DNA of 64,000 nt, taken from Vibrio casei (GTDB lineage: Bacteria; Pseudomonadota; Gammaproteobacteria; Enterobacterales; Vibrionaceae). Under the pieces are notes generated by a model. That model saw only the letters and a list, made by a program, of their open reading frames with translations. It had not been told where the DNA came from and did no database searches. Position numbers and translations under genes: made by a program. Location of the stretch: assembly GCF_002218025.2 (NCBI RefSeq), contig NZ_AP018681.1:62001-126000 (forward strand), in the 5' to 3' direction. Positions 18,219 through 28,012 of the stretch are shown here, one piece after another (position 1 is the first letter of the stretch; each line of letters begins with the position of its first letter).

Positions 18219-19010
18219 ATGAATAAGCCAGATCCGAATAAGAAATTAGATGCTAATCAACAAATGGCGTCGTCGGTGAATCAATCAGCGAATAATAAAA
18301 AGCTGATTGGCTACTTATTGTTTGGTGTTGTGGGGATGTTTGCCTTTGGATTCGCACTGGTACCTTTGTACGACATTATGTGTGAGCAGTTGGGCATTAA
18401 CGGAAAAACCAATACGGTTGCCGCTTCTTCGCAAGGTATTCAAGTGGATGAGTCTCGTTTGGTTCGAGTGCAGTTTATGGCACAAGTTAGTCCGAATATG
18501 CCATGGACGTTTGAACCGGTTGAAGCGCAGATGGATGTGCACCCTGGGCAGGTGATTCGAACCAGTTACCGTGCTGTGAATAAAGGGGATATGGCGATGA
18601 TAGGTCAAGCCGTACCCTCGATTGCACCCGGGATTGCGGCGACCCATTTTAATAAAATTGAATGTTTTTGCTTTAATCATCAACCGCTAGAAGCAAGAAC
18701 AGAAGCCGAATTACCTGTGATTTTTTATGTTGATAATGACCTACCAACGTCGGTTAACCGGTTAACGTTGTCTTATACCTTATTTGATATTACCGCTAGC
18801 GCAGCACCAAAGAAAGGCGATATAGAAGGGGTAGACAGAACAGAAAATACAAGTGACACAACCAACAAACAAAACACCAGTAATACAACCATGAGCAGGG
18901 GAGCGTCTATGTCGTTCGCTCAAGTGGCCGGATCATCGCAGAAGATTTCAAATGATTTGAATGCTTCTAAGGATTCTTCTAGGGAGAGACAAGATGAACA
19001 AAACCAATGA
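18219..19010 (+). CDS. ctaG: Cytochrome c oxidase assembly protein CtaG/Cox11 with a C-terminal extension
   Basis: A 263-residue Cox11-family copper chaperone that delivers copper to the CuB site of CtaD. It has a short cytoplasmic N-terminus, one membrane helix (about 28-50) and a periplasmic domain with the copper-binding CFCF in IECFCFNHQPLEA. The family is usually about 180-200 residues. Here some 70 extra C-terminal residues are Ser/Thr/Asn-rich (SDTTNKQNTSNTTMSRGAS) and run 17 nt into coxC. The extension looks disordered and is of unknown role. Confidence 0.9.
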   Translation: MNKPDPNKKLDANQQMASSVNQSANNKKLIGYLLFGVVGMFAFGFALVPLYDIMCEQLGINGKTNTVAASSQGIQVDESRLVRVQFMAQVSPNMPWTFEPVEAQMDVHPGQVIRTSYRAVNKGDMAMIGQAVPSIAPGIAATHFNKIECFCFNHQPLEARTEAELPVIFYVDNDLPTSVNRLTLSYTLFDITASAAPKKGDIEGVDRTENTSDTTNKQNTSNTTMSRGASMSFAQVAGSSQKISNDLNASKDSSRERQDEQNQ

Positions 19011-19929
19011 AGCCTTCAGCGCTTCTCATTCCTCGAACCATCATAAAGTCTCCACGAGTCGTCAACCGGAAGTCTATTACGTGCCGTCGGAAAGTAATTG
19101 GCCAATTGTCGGGGCTTTTGCGCTATTTCTCATAGCGGTTGGCGCGGGGCTTTTCGTTCAACCAAAAGGTTTATTGAGTCATTTCGGTGGCTTTGTTTTA
19201 TTAAGTGGCTTCATCATCTTAATTATCATGCTAATCGGTTGGTTTCGTAATGTGATTCAAGAATCATTATCTGGTTTGTATTCTCATCAAATTGAACGCT
19301 CTTTTCGTCAAGGCATGAGTTGGTTCATTTTTTCAGAAGTCATGTTTTTTGGGGCTTTTTTTGGGGCGTTATTTTACGCTCGAATGGTGGCTGTACCTTG
19401 GTTAGGTGGAGCCTCCAATAATGCGATGACCAATGAAGTGTTATGGCCCACATTTGAAGCAATTTGGCCTTTGGTGACGACACCGAGTGGTACGGTTACC
19501 GAAGCCATGCCGTGGCAAGGTTTACCATTTATGAATACCATTATTTTATTAACCTCTTCGGTGACGTTGCACCTTTCCCAATTAAGCCTAGAAAAAAATC
19601 AGCGTACGGCGTTAATTGTTTGGCTTGAGATCACTATCGTACTGGCGGTTGCGTTCTTATTTTATCAAGGTCAAGAATATGCACATGCTTATCAAGAGAT
19701 GAATTTAACCCTGCAGTCGGGCGTGTATGGCAATACCTTTTTCTTACTTACAGGGTTTCACGGACTACATGTGACGTTGGGAACGTTATTTTTAATCGTG
19801 TTACTGGGTCGTATTGCTTTTGATCATTTCACGCCTAAAGATCATTTTGCCTTTCAAGCGGGTAGTTGGTATTGGCATTTTGTTGACGTGGTTTGGTTAA
19901 CCTTGTTCATTTTTGTTTATGTTTTATAA
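18994..19929 (+). CDS. coxC: Cytochrome c oxidase subunit III
   Basis: A 311-residue COX3 protein with seven membrane helices. Typical stretches are MSWFIFSEVMFFGAFFGALF, FYQGQEYAHAYQEMN, FFLLTGFHGLHVTLGTLFL and the C-terminal WYWHFVDVVWLTLFIFVY. It stabilises subunit I and the proton uptake path. The ATG at 18994 follows AGGGAGA and lies within the 3' end of ctaG. An in-frame start at 18961 without a ribosome site is rejected. Confidence 0.95.
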   Translation: MNKTNEAFSASHSSNHHKVSTSRQPEVYYVPSESNWPIVGAFALFLIAVGAGLFVQPKGLLSHFGGFVLLSGFIILIIMLIGWFRNVIQESLSGLYSHQIERSFRQGMSWFIFSEVMFFGAFFGALFYARMVAVPWLGGASNNAMTNEVLWPTFEAIWPLVTTPSGTVTEAMPWQGLPFMNTIILLTSSVTLHLSQLSLEKNQRTALIVWLEITIVLAVAFLFYQGQEYAHAYQEMNLTLQSGVYGNTFFLLTGFHGLHVTLGTLFLIVLLGRIAFDHFTPKDHFAFQAGSWYWHFVDVVWLTLFIFVYVL

Positions 19930-19955
19930 AGTTGGTTGCTTCGTGTCAATTCTGT

Positions 19956-20186
19956 TTAGTAAGGACGAGGGTTAGGGGTGATGAGTCCGGTTGCCATCGC
20001 AATCAGTAATAATGCAATGACTAATGCCGAGAAGATAAGCCGTTTGCCGAGATAGCGGCTCATTGGAACAGAGTTTTGGTCATCAGGGTTTTGTTTCACC
20101 ATCAAATACAGCGCTCTTCCAAGATTAAAAATGACAAATAATAGCAGCAGTACTAATAACAGTTTGAACAAAAAAATGATGGTCAT
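19956..20186 (-). CDS. DUF2909 small membrane protein
   Basis: A 76-residue protein with two membrane helices (IIFLFKLLLVLLLLFVIFNL near the N-terminus and LIFSALVIALLLIAMATGLI near the C-terminus) joined by a short polar loop (PMSRYLGKR). It matches the twin-helix DUF2909 family found beside coxC and SURF1 in gammaproteobacteria. Its function is unknown; the location suggests oxidase assembly. The ATG at 20186 has GGAGG about 5 nt upstream. It is encoded against the oxidase operon and its 5' end abuts the start of the SURF1 gene. Confidence 0.85.
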   Translation of the reverse strand: MTIIFLFKLLLVLLLLFVIFNLGRALYLMVKQNPDDQNSVPMSRYLGKRLIFSALVIALLLIAMATGLITPNPRPY

Positions 20187-20196
20187 GGAGCCTCCA

Positions 20197-21093
20197 GTGA
20201 AAACAAAAATTGGCATCAAAAAAGGGTTTCTAATGTTATTAACTGTGGCTCTGTTTGTGGTGATGGTCAAATTAGGGTTTTGGCAACTTGACCGAGGGCA
20301 TCAGAAATTGTCGATTGAGCAAAAGTTAGAGCAAAGGCAGAAGGAGCCTGCGATGGATTTAGCAAGTTGGCAAGATAATATTAATACCTCACAAACGGGG
20401 ATCAAAGTTCAGTTTATGGTACAAGCTTCACACCAACCGATTTTACATCAACCACCGGTGCCAGATTTGGTGTTTTTAGACAATCAAATCTATGAAGGTC
20501 GAGTGGGTTATTTGGTCTTTCAATTGATTGATGTTAGCAAATACACGGCTTATTCCGTGGCGTTATTGGAGTTGGGATTTGTCGATGGTGGTCCTGATCG
20601 GCGTGTTTTGCCTTCGGTCGATTATGTGAAGCAACCTCAGTTTATTCTTGGTCGTTTATATCGAAAACAAGCTAACCCAATGAGCCGAGGCTTAATGGTG
20701 GAAAAAATGAAGACAACCCAAGATCAGGCGGCGCTGCGCATTCAAAATTTATCCATAAAGGCATTGCAATCTCGTTGGAATCAAACGTTATTTCCTTATG
20801 CCATTCAACCGCTTTCTGCACTCATTACTGTGAATGATGATGCCGACATTGGGCATGCCATTTCTAATCAACCAAACGTTAATGCTTCAAAGGGGACGAG
20901 TAATCAATTCAACGCGATTAATAATCAATTAAAAGTCAGTAAGGACTTACCCCATCCATGGAAGCCATTATCAATGGGATCGAAAAAACATTTTGGCTAT
21001 GCGGTGCAGTGGTTTTCTATGGCAACGGTGTTGTTTTTATTAGCCGTCTGGTTTGGTTATAGGCTCTATCAGCAATCACGTTTGTCCGTTTAG
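20197..21093 (+). CDS. SURF1-family cytochrome oxidase assembly protein
   Basis: A SURF1 protein of about 298 residues, thought to help insert heme a into subunit I. It has an N-terminal helix (IGIKKGFLMLLTVALFVVMV) followed by GFWQLDRGHQK, the family signature, and a C-terminal helix (YAVQWFSMATVLFLLAVWFGY). Between them lies the periplasmic domain with FLDNQIYEGRVGYLVFQLI. An unusual Asn-rich stretch (NQPNVNASKGTSNQFNAINN) is inserted before the second helix. GTG 20197 is preferred because GGAG lies 6 nt upstream; in-frame ATGs at 20176, 20179 and 20185 lack one. Confidence 0.87.
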   Translation: MKTKIGIKKGFLMLLTVALFVVMVKLGFWQLDRGHQKLSIEQKLEQRQKEPAMDLASWQDNINTSQTGIKVQFMVQASHQPILHQPPVPDLVFLDNQIYEGRVGYLVFQLIDVSKYTAYSVALLELGFVDGGPDRRVLPSVDYVKQPQFILGRLYRKQANPMSRGLMVEKMKTTQDQAALRIQNLSIKALQSRWNQTLFPYAIQPLSALITVNDDADIGHAISNQPNVNASKGTSNQFNAINNQLKVSKDLPHPWKPLSMGSKKHFGYAVQWFSMATVLFLLAVWFGYRLYQQSRLSV

Positions 21094-21183
21094 GCCTTGA
21101 TTATACAAAAATGAAGACGGGTTAAGTGGTCAGTGACAAGTGATTACTGATAAGTAATAGAAACAGGGATAAGTGAGGTAAAT

Positions 21184-21759
21184 ATGACGCTCTCGGTAAT
21201 GAAAGTGAAGCCAGGTTCCTCGGGGAAAAAAGTGCTGTGGATTATGCTACTTATTTTTGCTTTGCCTATTATTGCGGCTCAATTGATTTTATGGCAACAC
21301 TGGTATCAAACTGGAGTGACTAATAAAGGTGTTTTGATCAGCCCGACACTTCATTATGAGGATATGGGGATGGATAATCCGGCACCTCAACGTTGGCAAG
21401 TTGCTTACATTTTGCCTACGCATTGCGAGGAAGTATGCCGAGAGCAGCTTTATTTACTGCAACAATCGTATATTGCGTTAGGAAAAGACCAACCACGAGT
21501 GGTCAATGTTGTTATTGTCCAACCTGATAGCGACCAGTCGGTTTTACGGGAAGGCGATGGATTACTCAATGGGGTTATTACGATTCTAGCTCGGCAACCC
21601 AATGAGGCGATTCAAGCATTTAATTTTGTGGTGATTGATCCACTTGGACAATGGGTCATGCGCTATCCAAGCCACCAACAGATAGACAAACTGCCCGGTG
21701 AAAGTAAAGATCGATTAAGTGATTTGCGAAAACTGCTTACTTTGTCCAGAGTGGGGTAA
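21184..21759 (+). CDS. Membrane-anchored SCO-like protein, probable CuA assembly factor
   Basis: A 191-residue protein with one N-terminal helix (LWIMLLIFALPIIAAQLIL) and a periplasmic thioredoxin-like domain. THCEEVC gives a CxxxC pair in the place of the copper-binding CxxxC of SCO1/SenC, after a strand (RWQVAYILP), and the domain continues with FNFVVIDPLGQWVMRYP. SCO proteins load copper into the CuA site of subunit II. The family's distal histidine is not obvious here, so the copper role is inferred from the CxxxC and the operon. GAGG lies about 6 nt before the start. Confidence 0.75.
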   Translation: MTLSVMKVKPGSSGKKVLWIMLLIFALPIIAAQLILWQHWYQTGVTNKGVLISPTLHYEDMGMDNPAPQRWQVAYILPTHCEEVCREQLYLLQQSYIALGKDQPRVVNVVIVQPDSDQSVLREGDGLLNGVITILARQPNEAIQAFNFVVIDPLGQWVMRYPSHQQIDKLPGESKDRLSDLRKLLTLSRVG

Positions 21760-21769
21760 TGGAGAGCGT

Positions 21770-22942
21770 ATGAAGGCAGCATCAACATTAATTTGGCTAG
21801 TCAGAATCAGTCTCGCTTTAACGTTAGTGGTGATTGTGTTGGGAGCCTATACTCGAATATCAGATGCAGGATTAGGCTGCCCTGATTGGCCTGGGTGCTT
21901 TGGTCATCTCACCGTTCCCACTCAAAATCATGAGATTGTACGTGCCACTACTTTATTCCCACAACACGATATTGAACCTCATAAGGCGTGGTTAGAAATG
22001 ATTCATCGCTACGTTGCCGGTACGTTGGGTTTACTGATTGCTGCAATATTGGTTTTGAGTTTTAAAGTACCGAATGTTTCTAAAGTTTGGCCTTGTGTAT
22101 TGTCGGTCGTCGTCATTTTTCAAGCCGCATTGGGCATGTGGACGGTGACATTAAAATTAATGCCAATCATTGTGATGCTCCATTTATTAGGGGGTTTTGC
22201 GTTGTTGTGTTTGTTGTTGGTGTTTTATTTATTAATGAAGCCACATTCATGGTTAGCAGCAGAGGCGACGGATCATTTGGGTTTAGATGCGAAGTTGAAC
22301 ACTAGGCATGGCGCGCGATGGGCTTTATCTTTACACCGTGCCGCTTGGATCGGATGTGGTGTCTTGGTTGTGCAAATCATGCTTGGCGGTTGGACATCAT
22401 CAAATTATGCGGCCTTAGTTTGTACTTCTTTCCCTATTTGTAATGGCAATTGGTGGCAATCGCTCAATATTAATGGTGCGTTCACTATTTTTCAGCAACC
22501 TTTATTAATCAACAATGACAGCTACGAATATGGCGTTTTGGATTATTCCTCTCGTATGACAATTCATATTATGCACCGAATAGGAGCCGTATTTACCGCA
22601 TTCACTTTATTATGGTTGGCATACCGAGTGCTCGTGAATAAGATTCATCCTGTTCTTAACGTTGCCGGAATGGCTTTGATCATGCAGGTTTTTATACAAA
22701 TTGGTTTAGGGATCACAAATGTCATGCTCCAATTGCCAGTTATTTTAGCGGTCGCCCACAACTTGGTCGCGGCACTGCTATTGTTAAATGTAGTATTTAT
22801 ATGCGTTGGGTTACGTTTATGTTTGCTGGAACCTCTTATGAGAGAGCGTTGTTCTTCATTATTAATCCATCGCCGATCATCGACGTACGCTGTTGTTCGC
22901 AGTAAAGTTGCCAGTCGAAAAATGTCGCATATAAGAGAGTAA
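21770..22942 (+). CDS. ctaA: Heme A synthase CtaA/Cox15
   Basis: A 390-residue integral membrane protein with about eight helices. It oxidises the methyl group of heme O to the formyl group of heme A. Family marks are GAYTRISDAGLGCPDWPGCF near residue 25, the His of EMIHRYVAGTLGL, the His of IMLHLLGGFALL, and IHIMHRIGAVF and VAHNLVAALLL in the second half, which are heme ligands. The ATG at 21770 has GGAG 5 nt upstream and is 10 nt beyond the previous stop. The C-terminal 30 residues are basic and Ser-rich and look disordered. Confidence 0.93.
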   Translation: MKAASTLIWLVRISLALTLVVIVLGAYTRISDAGLGCPDWPGCFGHLTVPTQNHEIVRATTLFPQHDIEPHKAWLEMIHRYVAGTLGLLIAAILVLSFKVPNVSKVWPCVLSVVVIFQAALGMWTVTLKLMPIIVMLHLLGGFALLCLLLVFYLLMKPHSWLAAEATDHLGLDAKLNTRHGARWALSLHRAAWIGCGVLVVQIMLGGWTSSNYAALVCTSFPICNGNWWQSLNINGAFTIFQQPLLINNDSYEYGVLDYSSRMTIHIMHRIGAVFTAFTLLWLAYRVLVNKIHPVLNVAGMALIMQVFIQIGLGITNVMLQLPVILAVAHNLVAALLLLNVVFICVGLRLCLLEPLMRERCSSLLIHRRSSTYAVVRSKVASRKMSHIRE

Positions 22943-23031
22943 AGTAGATTGGGTCAACCATGGTTTTCCTACCTATCGAGCTTTATGGTTGGATAAACAC
23001 AGCTTATTTTGATCCGTTAGGAGGGTAACAA

Positions 23032-24084
23032 ATGCCAAAGTCTAATGTGATTCCCTTTCCGGCGAAACCAAGCCGAAACAGTGAGCCAACCACCACGTCA
23101 AGGTTAGCAGTTCAGGCTAGGCCTGCGAGTGAGTATCAAACGTATTCACAGACTAATGAATCGACAGCTCCTCCAGAGAAAGAGCTGATTATTCAAGAGC
23201 CACTCAATAAGGCCTATTGGTTAAAGCAAGCGCGTTTGTATTACTCTTTGACTAAACCTAAAGTCGTTATGTTGATGTTATTAACCGCCTTAGTCGGAAT
23301 GTGTTTATCGACGGAGGGCAAGTTACCTTTACAACCATTAGTCTTGGGCTTGTGGGGAATTGGTTTAATGGCGGGTTCTGCCGCAGCGTTAAATCACCTG
23401 ATCGATAGGCGTATTGATGGTTTAATGATGCGAACGCAACATCGACCGTTACCTTCAGGGCAAATGCAAAGCTGGAAAGTTCTAACGTTCGCGAGTGTAA
23501 TCGGCGCGATTGGATTTCTCAGTTTGTTTTTTGGTGTGAATGGATTAACGGCATGGCTTACCTTTGCCAGCCTCATTGGTTATGCGGTGATTTATACTTT
23601 GTATTTAAAACGTGCAACCCCACAAAACATTGTTATTGCTGGTATTGCCGGTGCGATGCCGCCATTACTGGGTTGGACCGCAATAACTAACGAACTGCAC
23701 GCCCATGCATGGTTATTAGTGATGATCATTTTTATTTGGACTCCTCCGCATTTTTGGGCATTAGCCATTCATCGTAAAGACGAATATGCCAAAGCTGATA
23801 TTCCTATGTTGCCAGTAACACATGGAGTGGAGTTTACCAAAACGAGTGTTCTGCTCTACACCATATTACTTGGTCTTATCTGCTTCTTACCCGTTTTGAT
23901 TGGCATGAGTGGTACGGTTTACGCTGTAATCAGCACCCTACTTTCGATTGGTTTTATCTATAAAGCGTGTGAGTTGAAATATTTTCCTAAGCTGAACAGC
24001 GCGATGGAAACGTTCAAATTTTCGATATATCACTTAATGGGGTTATTTGTGGCTTTGCTGGTGGATCATTATGTTTTGATATGA
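23032..24084 (+). CDS. ctaB: Protoheme IX farnesyltransferase (heme O synthase) CtaB/CyoE
   Basis: A 350-residue UbiA-superfamily prenyltransferase that adds a farnesyl group to heme B. The allylic diphosphate site is visible in [20 protein letters not shown], and a second conserved region in [20 protein letters not shown]. Nine helices follow an N-terminal extension of some 65 polar residues that most relatives lack. A strong ribosome site (TAGGAGGG) is 6 nt before the ATG. It is the last gene of the caa3 oxidase unit and supplies the heme O that CtaA converts. Confidence 0.94.
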   Translation: MPKSNVIPFPAKPSRNSEPTTTSRLAVQARPASEYQTYSQTNESTAPPEKELIIQEPLNKAYWLKQARLYYSLTKPKVVMLMLLTALVGMCLSTEGKLPLQPLVLGLWGIGLMAGSAAALNHLIDRRIDGLMMRTQHRPLPSGQMQSWKVLTFASVIGAIGFLSLFFGVNGLTAWLTFASLIGYAVIYTLYLKRATPQNIVIAGIAGAMPPLLGWTAITNELHAHAWLLVMIIFIWTPPHFWALAIHRKDEYAKADIPMLPVTHGVEFTKTSVLLYTILLGLICFLPVLIGMSGTVYAVISTLLSIGFIYKACELKYFPKLNSAMETFKFSIYHLMGLFVALLVDHYVLI

Positions 24085-24192
24085 TGTTTCAATAAGATAG
24101 GCTACCTTAGTATTACGTAGTTTAGGGTTACATAGTTTAGTTTTATCATGTTTATTTTTATTATTTAGGAATGGATACAACAATGAAAAGTT

Positions 24193-25452
24193 TTGGGTCA
24201 GGTTTTAACAATTTTTTCGTCGGTTTGTTTTGAAGGTACTCCTGATTTACCAATGGGGCATGAAGGTATCAAGGCATTTCATCAAGTAGATAGCTGTGAA
24301 AATATGGTGATGATGTGCTTAGCTGAAAATCAATTGAATTTTGAAGGCTTACCAACGATGAGTGCTTTCATTAAAGATGCGGCGCCAATTCAAGATTATG
24401 TTGCGCGCGCATCTGATGACAGTGCGGTCATATTATATACCTCCGGTACCACTGGATTAGCTAAAGGGGCCGAATTAACCCAAAGCAATATCATTACTAA
24501 CGCTCTTGTCGCTCAAAATATTATTGGTCTAAATAGTGACGACATCAATATGGCAACCTTACCGTTATTTCATACCTTTGGGCAAACGGTGAATATGAAT
24601 ACAACGGTATTGTGTGGGGGGACGATGTTGCTGGTTCCTCGGTTTGAACCTGGCACAGTATTACGTTTGATTGAAAAACATAAAGTGACGATCTTTGCTG
24701 GGGTTCCAACGATGTATATTGCCCTTTTGCATACTAAACAAGATGCCGACATTCGTAGTTTAAAGGTTGGAGTCAGTGGTGGTGCATCAATGCCCGGTGA
24801 AGTGATCAAAAACTTTGAGAAGAAATTTGGTGTGCCGATATTAGAAGGCTACGGTCTTTCGGAAACGAGTCCGATAGTTTGTTTTAATCATTTAGATGCT
24901 GAACGTTTTGTTGGCTCTGTTGGCCAAGCGATTCAGGGCGTTGAGGTACGTTTAGTCGATCTAGAAGATAATCCAGTGGAAACGGGTGAAGAGGGAGAAA
25001 TCATCGTTCGTGGCCATAATGTGATGAAAGGGTATATTAACCGACCTGAAGAGACGACATCTGCTATGAAAAATGGTTGGTTTTATACCGGCGATATTGC
25101 ACGACAAGATGAGCTGGGCAATATTTTCATAGTTGATCGAGTCAAAGATATGATTATTCGAGGTGGTTTTAATGTATACCCACGCGAAGTTGAAGAAGTA
25201 TTTATGACACACCCTGCGGTCTCTATGGTGGCGGTTATTGGTATTCCTCACGAAGAATATGGCGAAGAAATCAAAGCTTATGTGGTGCTGAAAGAAGACC
25301 AATTTATTGAGGCGGATGAACTGCAAGCTTGGGGTAAAGAACAATGTGCAGCTTATAAATACCCACGTAAGGTAGAAATACGAGAAGCTTTACCTATTAG
25401 TGCTACAGGTAAGATTTTGAAGAAAGATTTAAAAGCTGAATTTAAGGCTTAA
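24193..25452 (+). pseudogene. N-terminally truncated acyl-CoA synthetase (AMP-ligase)
   Basis: A 419-residue ANL-superfamily ligase that lacks about the first 100 residues of the usual 500-520. The AMP-binding P-loop (LYTSGTTGLAKGAELT), the A5-like GYGLSETSP, the A8 hinge region (YTGDIARQDELGNIFIVDR) and the terminal Lys motif (PISATGKILKKDL) are intact. The only start in frame is a TTG at 24193 without a good ribosome site. A plausible ATG at 24183 is in another frame and stops after 16 codons; a stop in the gene's own frame lies at 24184-24186. The likely history is an internal deletion that removed the start of the gene. Confidence 0.7.
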
Positions 25453-25472
25453 TAACACCAATCTTGTTTATA

Positions 25473-25498
25473 AAAAGAAGTCTTATTGGGCTTCTTTT
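25473..25498. terminator. Bidirectional candidate terminator
   Basis: AAAAGAAG (25473-25480) and CTTCTTTT (25491-25498) form an 8-bp stem between the truncated ligase and the convergent LysR gene; it overlaps the last codons of the LysR gene. Confidence 0.55.
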
Positions 25499-26400
25499 CT
25501 TATTTTAATTTGTTGTTCAAGCCACTCTGTAAAAGCTTTAAACCGTGGTCGATATTCCATTCCTTTGGGGCAAATTAAAATATAACTCATGCCTGACTGA
25601 ACGTGTTTAAAAGGCGTAATTAGTTCACCTTTATCAAGATAAGGTTGGATCAGAGCAAGCCTTCCTATCCCTATTCCCATGTGGTTTTTTATAGCAGAAA
25701 CGGACGTTTCGCCGTGATTAAAGACGTAGTAATTTTCATGGGGTTTAAACGATAGTTTTTGCTGCTCAAACCACAAGCGCCATTCATAATCAAAGTTCGC
25801 ATAATCAATCGATTCAGTGCAATGGATTAATTGGATATTTTCAAGCTGCTGAATTTCACCCGTTAAGCCATGCTTTTTTGCAAATTCTGGTGTACACACT
25901 GGCGTTAACACTTCTTCCATTAAGACTTTATTGTACATATCGGAATGTGTTCGATGGCTGTAATAAATCGCCAGATCCACGGGTTCGTGCTTGAAATCAA
26001 GTGGGCTGGCTTTTACCCGAATTTTAAGGTTTAGGTTAGGGTAGAGATCTTGAAATTGATTCAGCCTTGGCATTAACCACGATTCCGCGAATGTTGGTGC
26101 AATACCAATATACAATTCTCCTCGTAATTCATTGAATTTAATGTCATCAATATCCGAAAAAATTGCAGCAAATGAGTGGTTAACCGTTTCGTATAAACGC
26201 TTACCCTCATCGGTTAGTTCCAACTTTCTGGTAAGGCGCACAAATAGTGAAAACCCTAGTTGTTCTTCAAGTTGCTTAATGCGCTGACTGATCGCTCCTT
26301 GTGTTAGGTTTAACTGTTCCGCTGCTTGGGTGAAACTGAGTGATTTGGCCGCTATATTGAACATATATAAATTAGTCACGGCTTGCTGTTTATGTTCCAT
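25483..26400 (-). CDS. LysR-family transcriptional regulator (GcvA-like)
   Basis: A 305-residue LysR regulator. The N-terminal winged helix-turn-helix is at residues 8-65 (AAKSLSFTQAAEQLNLTQGA, then ISQRIKQLEEQLGFSLFVRL), and a periplasmic-binding-protein-like effector domain follows. The sequence LTQGAISQRIKQLE is of the GcvA/AmpR type. It is divergent from the 6-phospho-beta-glucosidase gene with about 125 nt between starts, the usual LysR arrangement, so that gene is the likeliest target (inference). Confidence 0.9.
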   Translation of the reverse strand: MEHKQQAVTNLYMFNIAAKSLSFTQAAEQLNLTQGAISQRIKQLEEQLGFSLFVRLTRKLELTDEGKRLYETVNHSFAAIFSDIDDIKFNELRGELYIGIAPTFAESWLMPRLNQFQDLYPNLNLKIRVKASPLDFKHEPVDLAIYYSHRTHSDMYNKVLMEEVLTPVCTPEFAKKHGLTGEIQQLENIQLIHCTESIDYANFDYEWRLWFEQQKLSFKPHENYYVFNHGETSVSAIKNHMGIGIGRLALIQPYLDKGELITPFKHVQSGMSYILICPKGMEYRPRFKAFTEWLEQQIKIRKEAQ

Positions 26401-26477
26401 TTTATACCTGTGGATTAGTAGAGCTAATTCATAGTGTAGGATAAATGGTTTGTTGAGGTTATTTCAATACGTTTTAA

Positions 26478-27932
<1,455 letters not shown>

Positions 27933-27976
27933 TCTAAACTTCATATTTTTCCCCTACTAAATGAAGATGAAATGTC

Positions 27977-28012
27977 GGCACCTATCATGCTGTTAAAGCG
28001 TGATAAGGTGCC
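27977..28012. terminator. Hairpin between convergent GH1 and MocR genes
   Basis: GGCACCTATCA (27977-27987) pairs with TGATAAGGTGCC (28001-28012) with one bulge. It overlaps the stop of the MocR gene. T-tracts on both sides are weak, so termination is likely but not certain. Confidence 0.5.
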
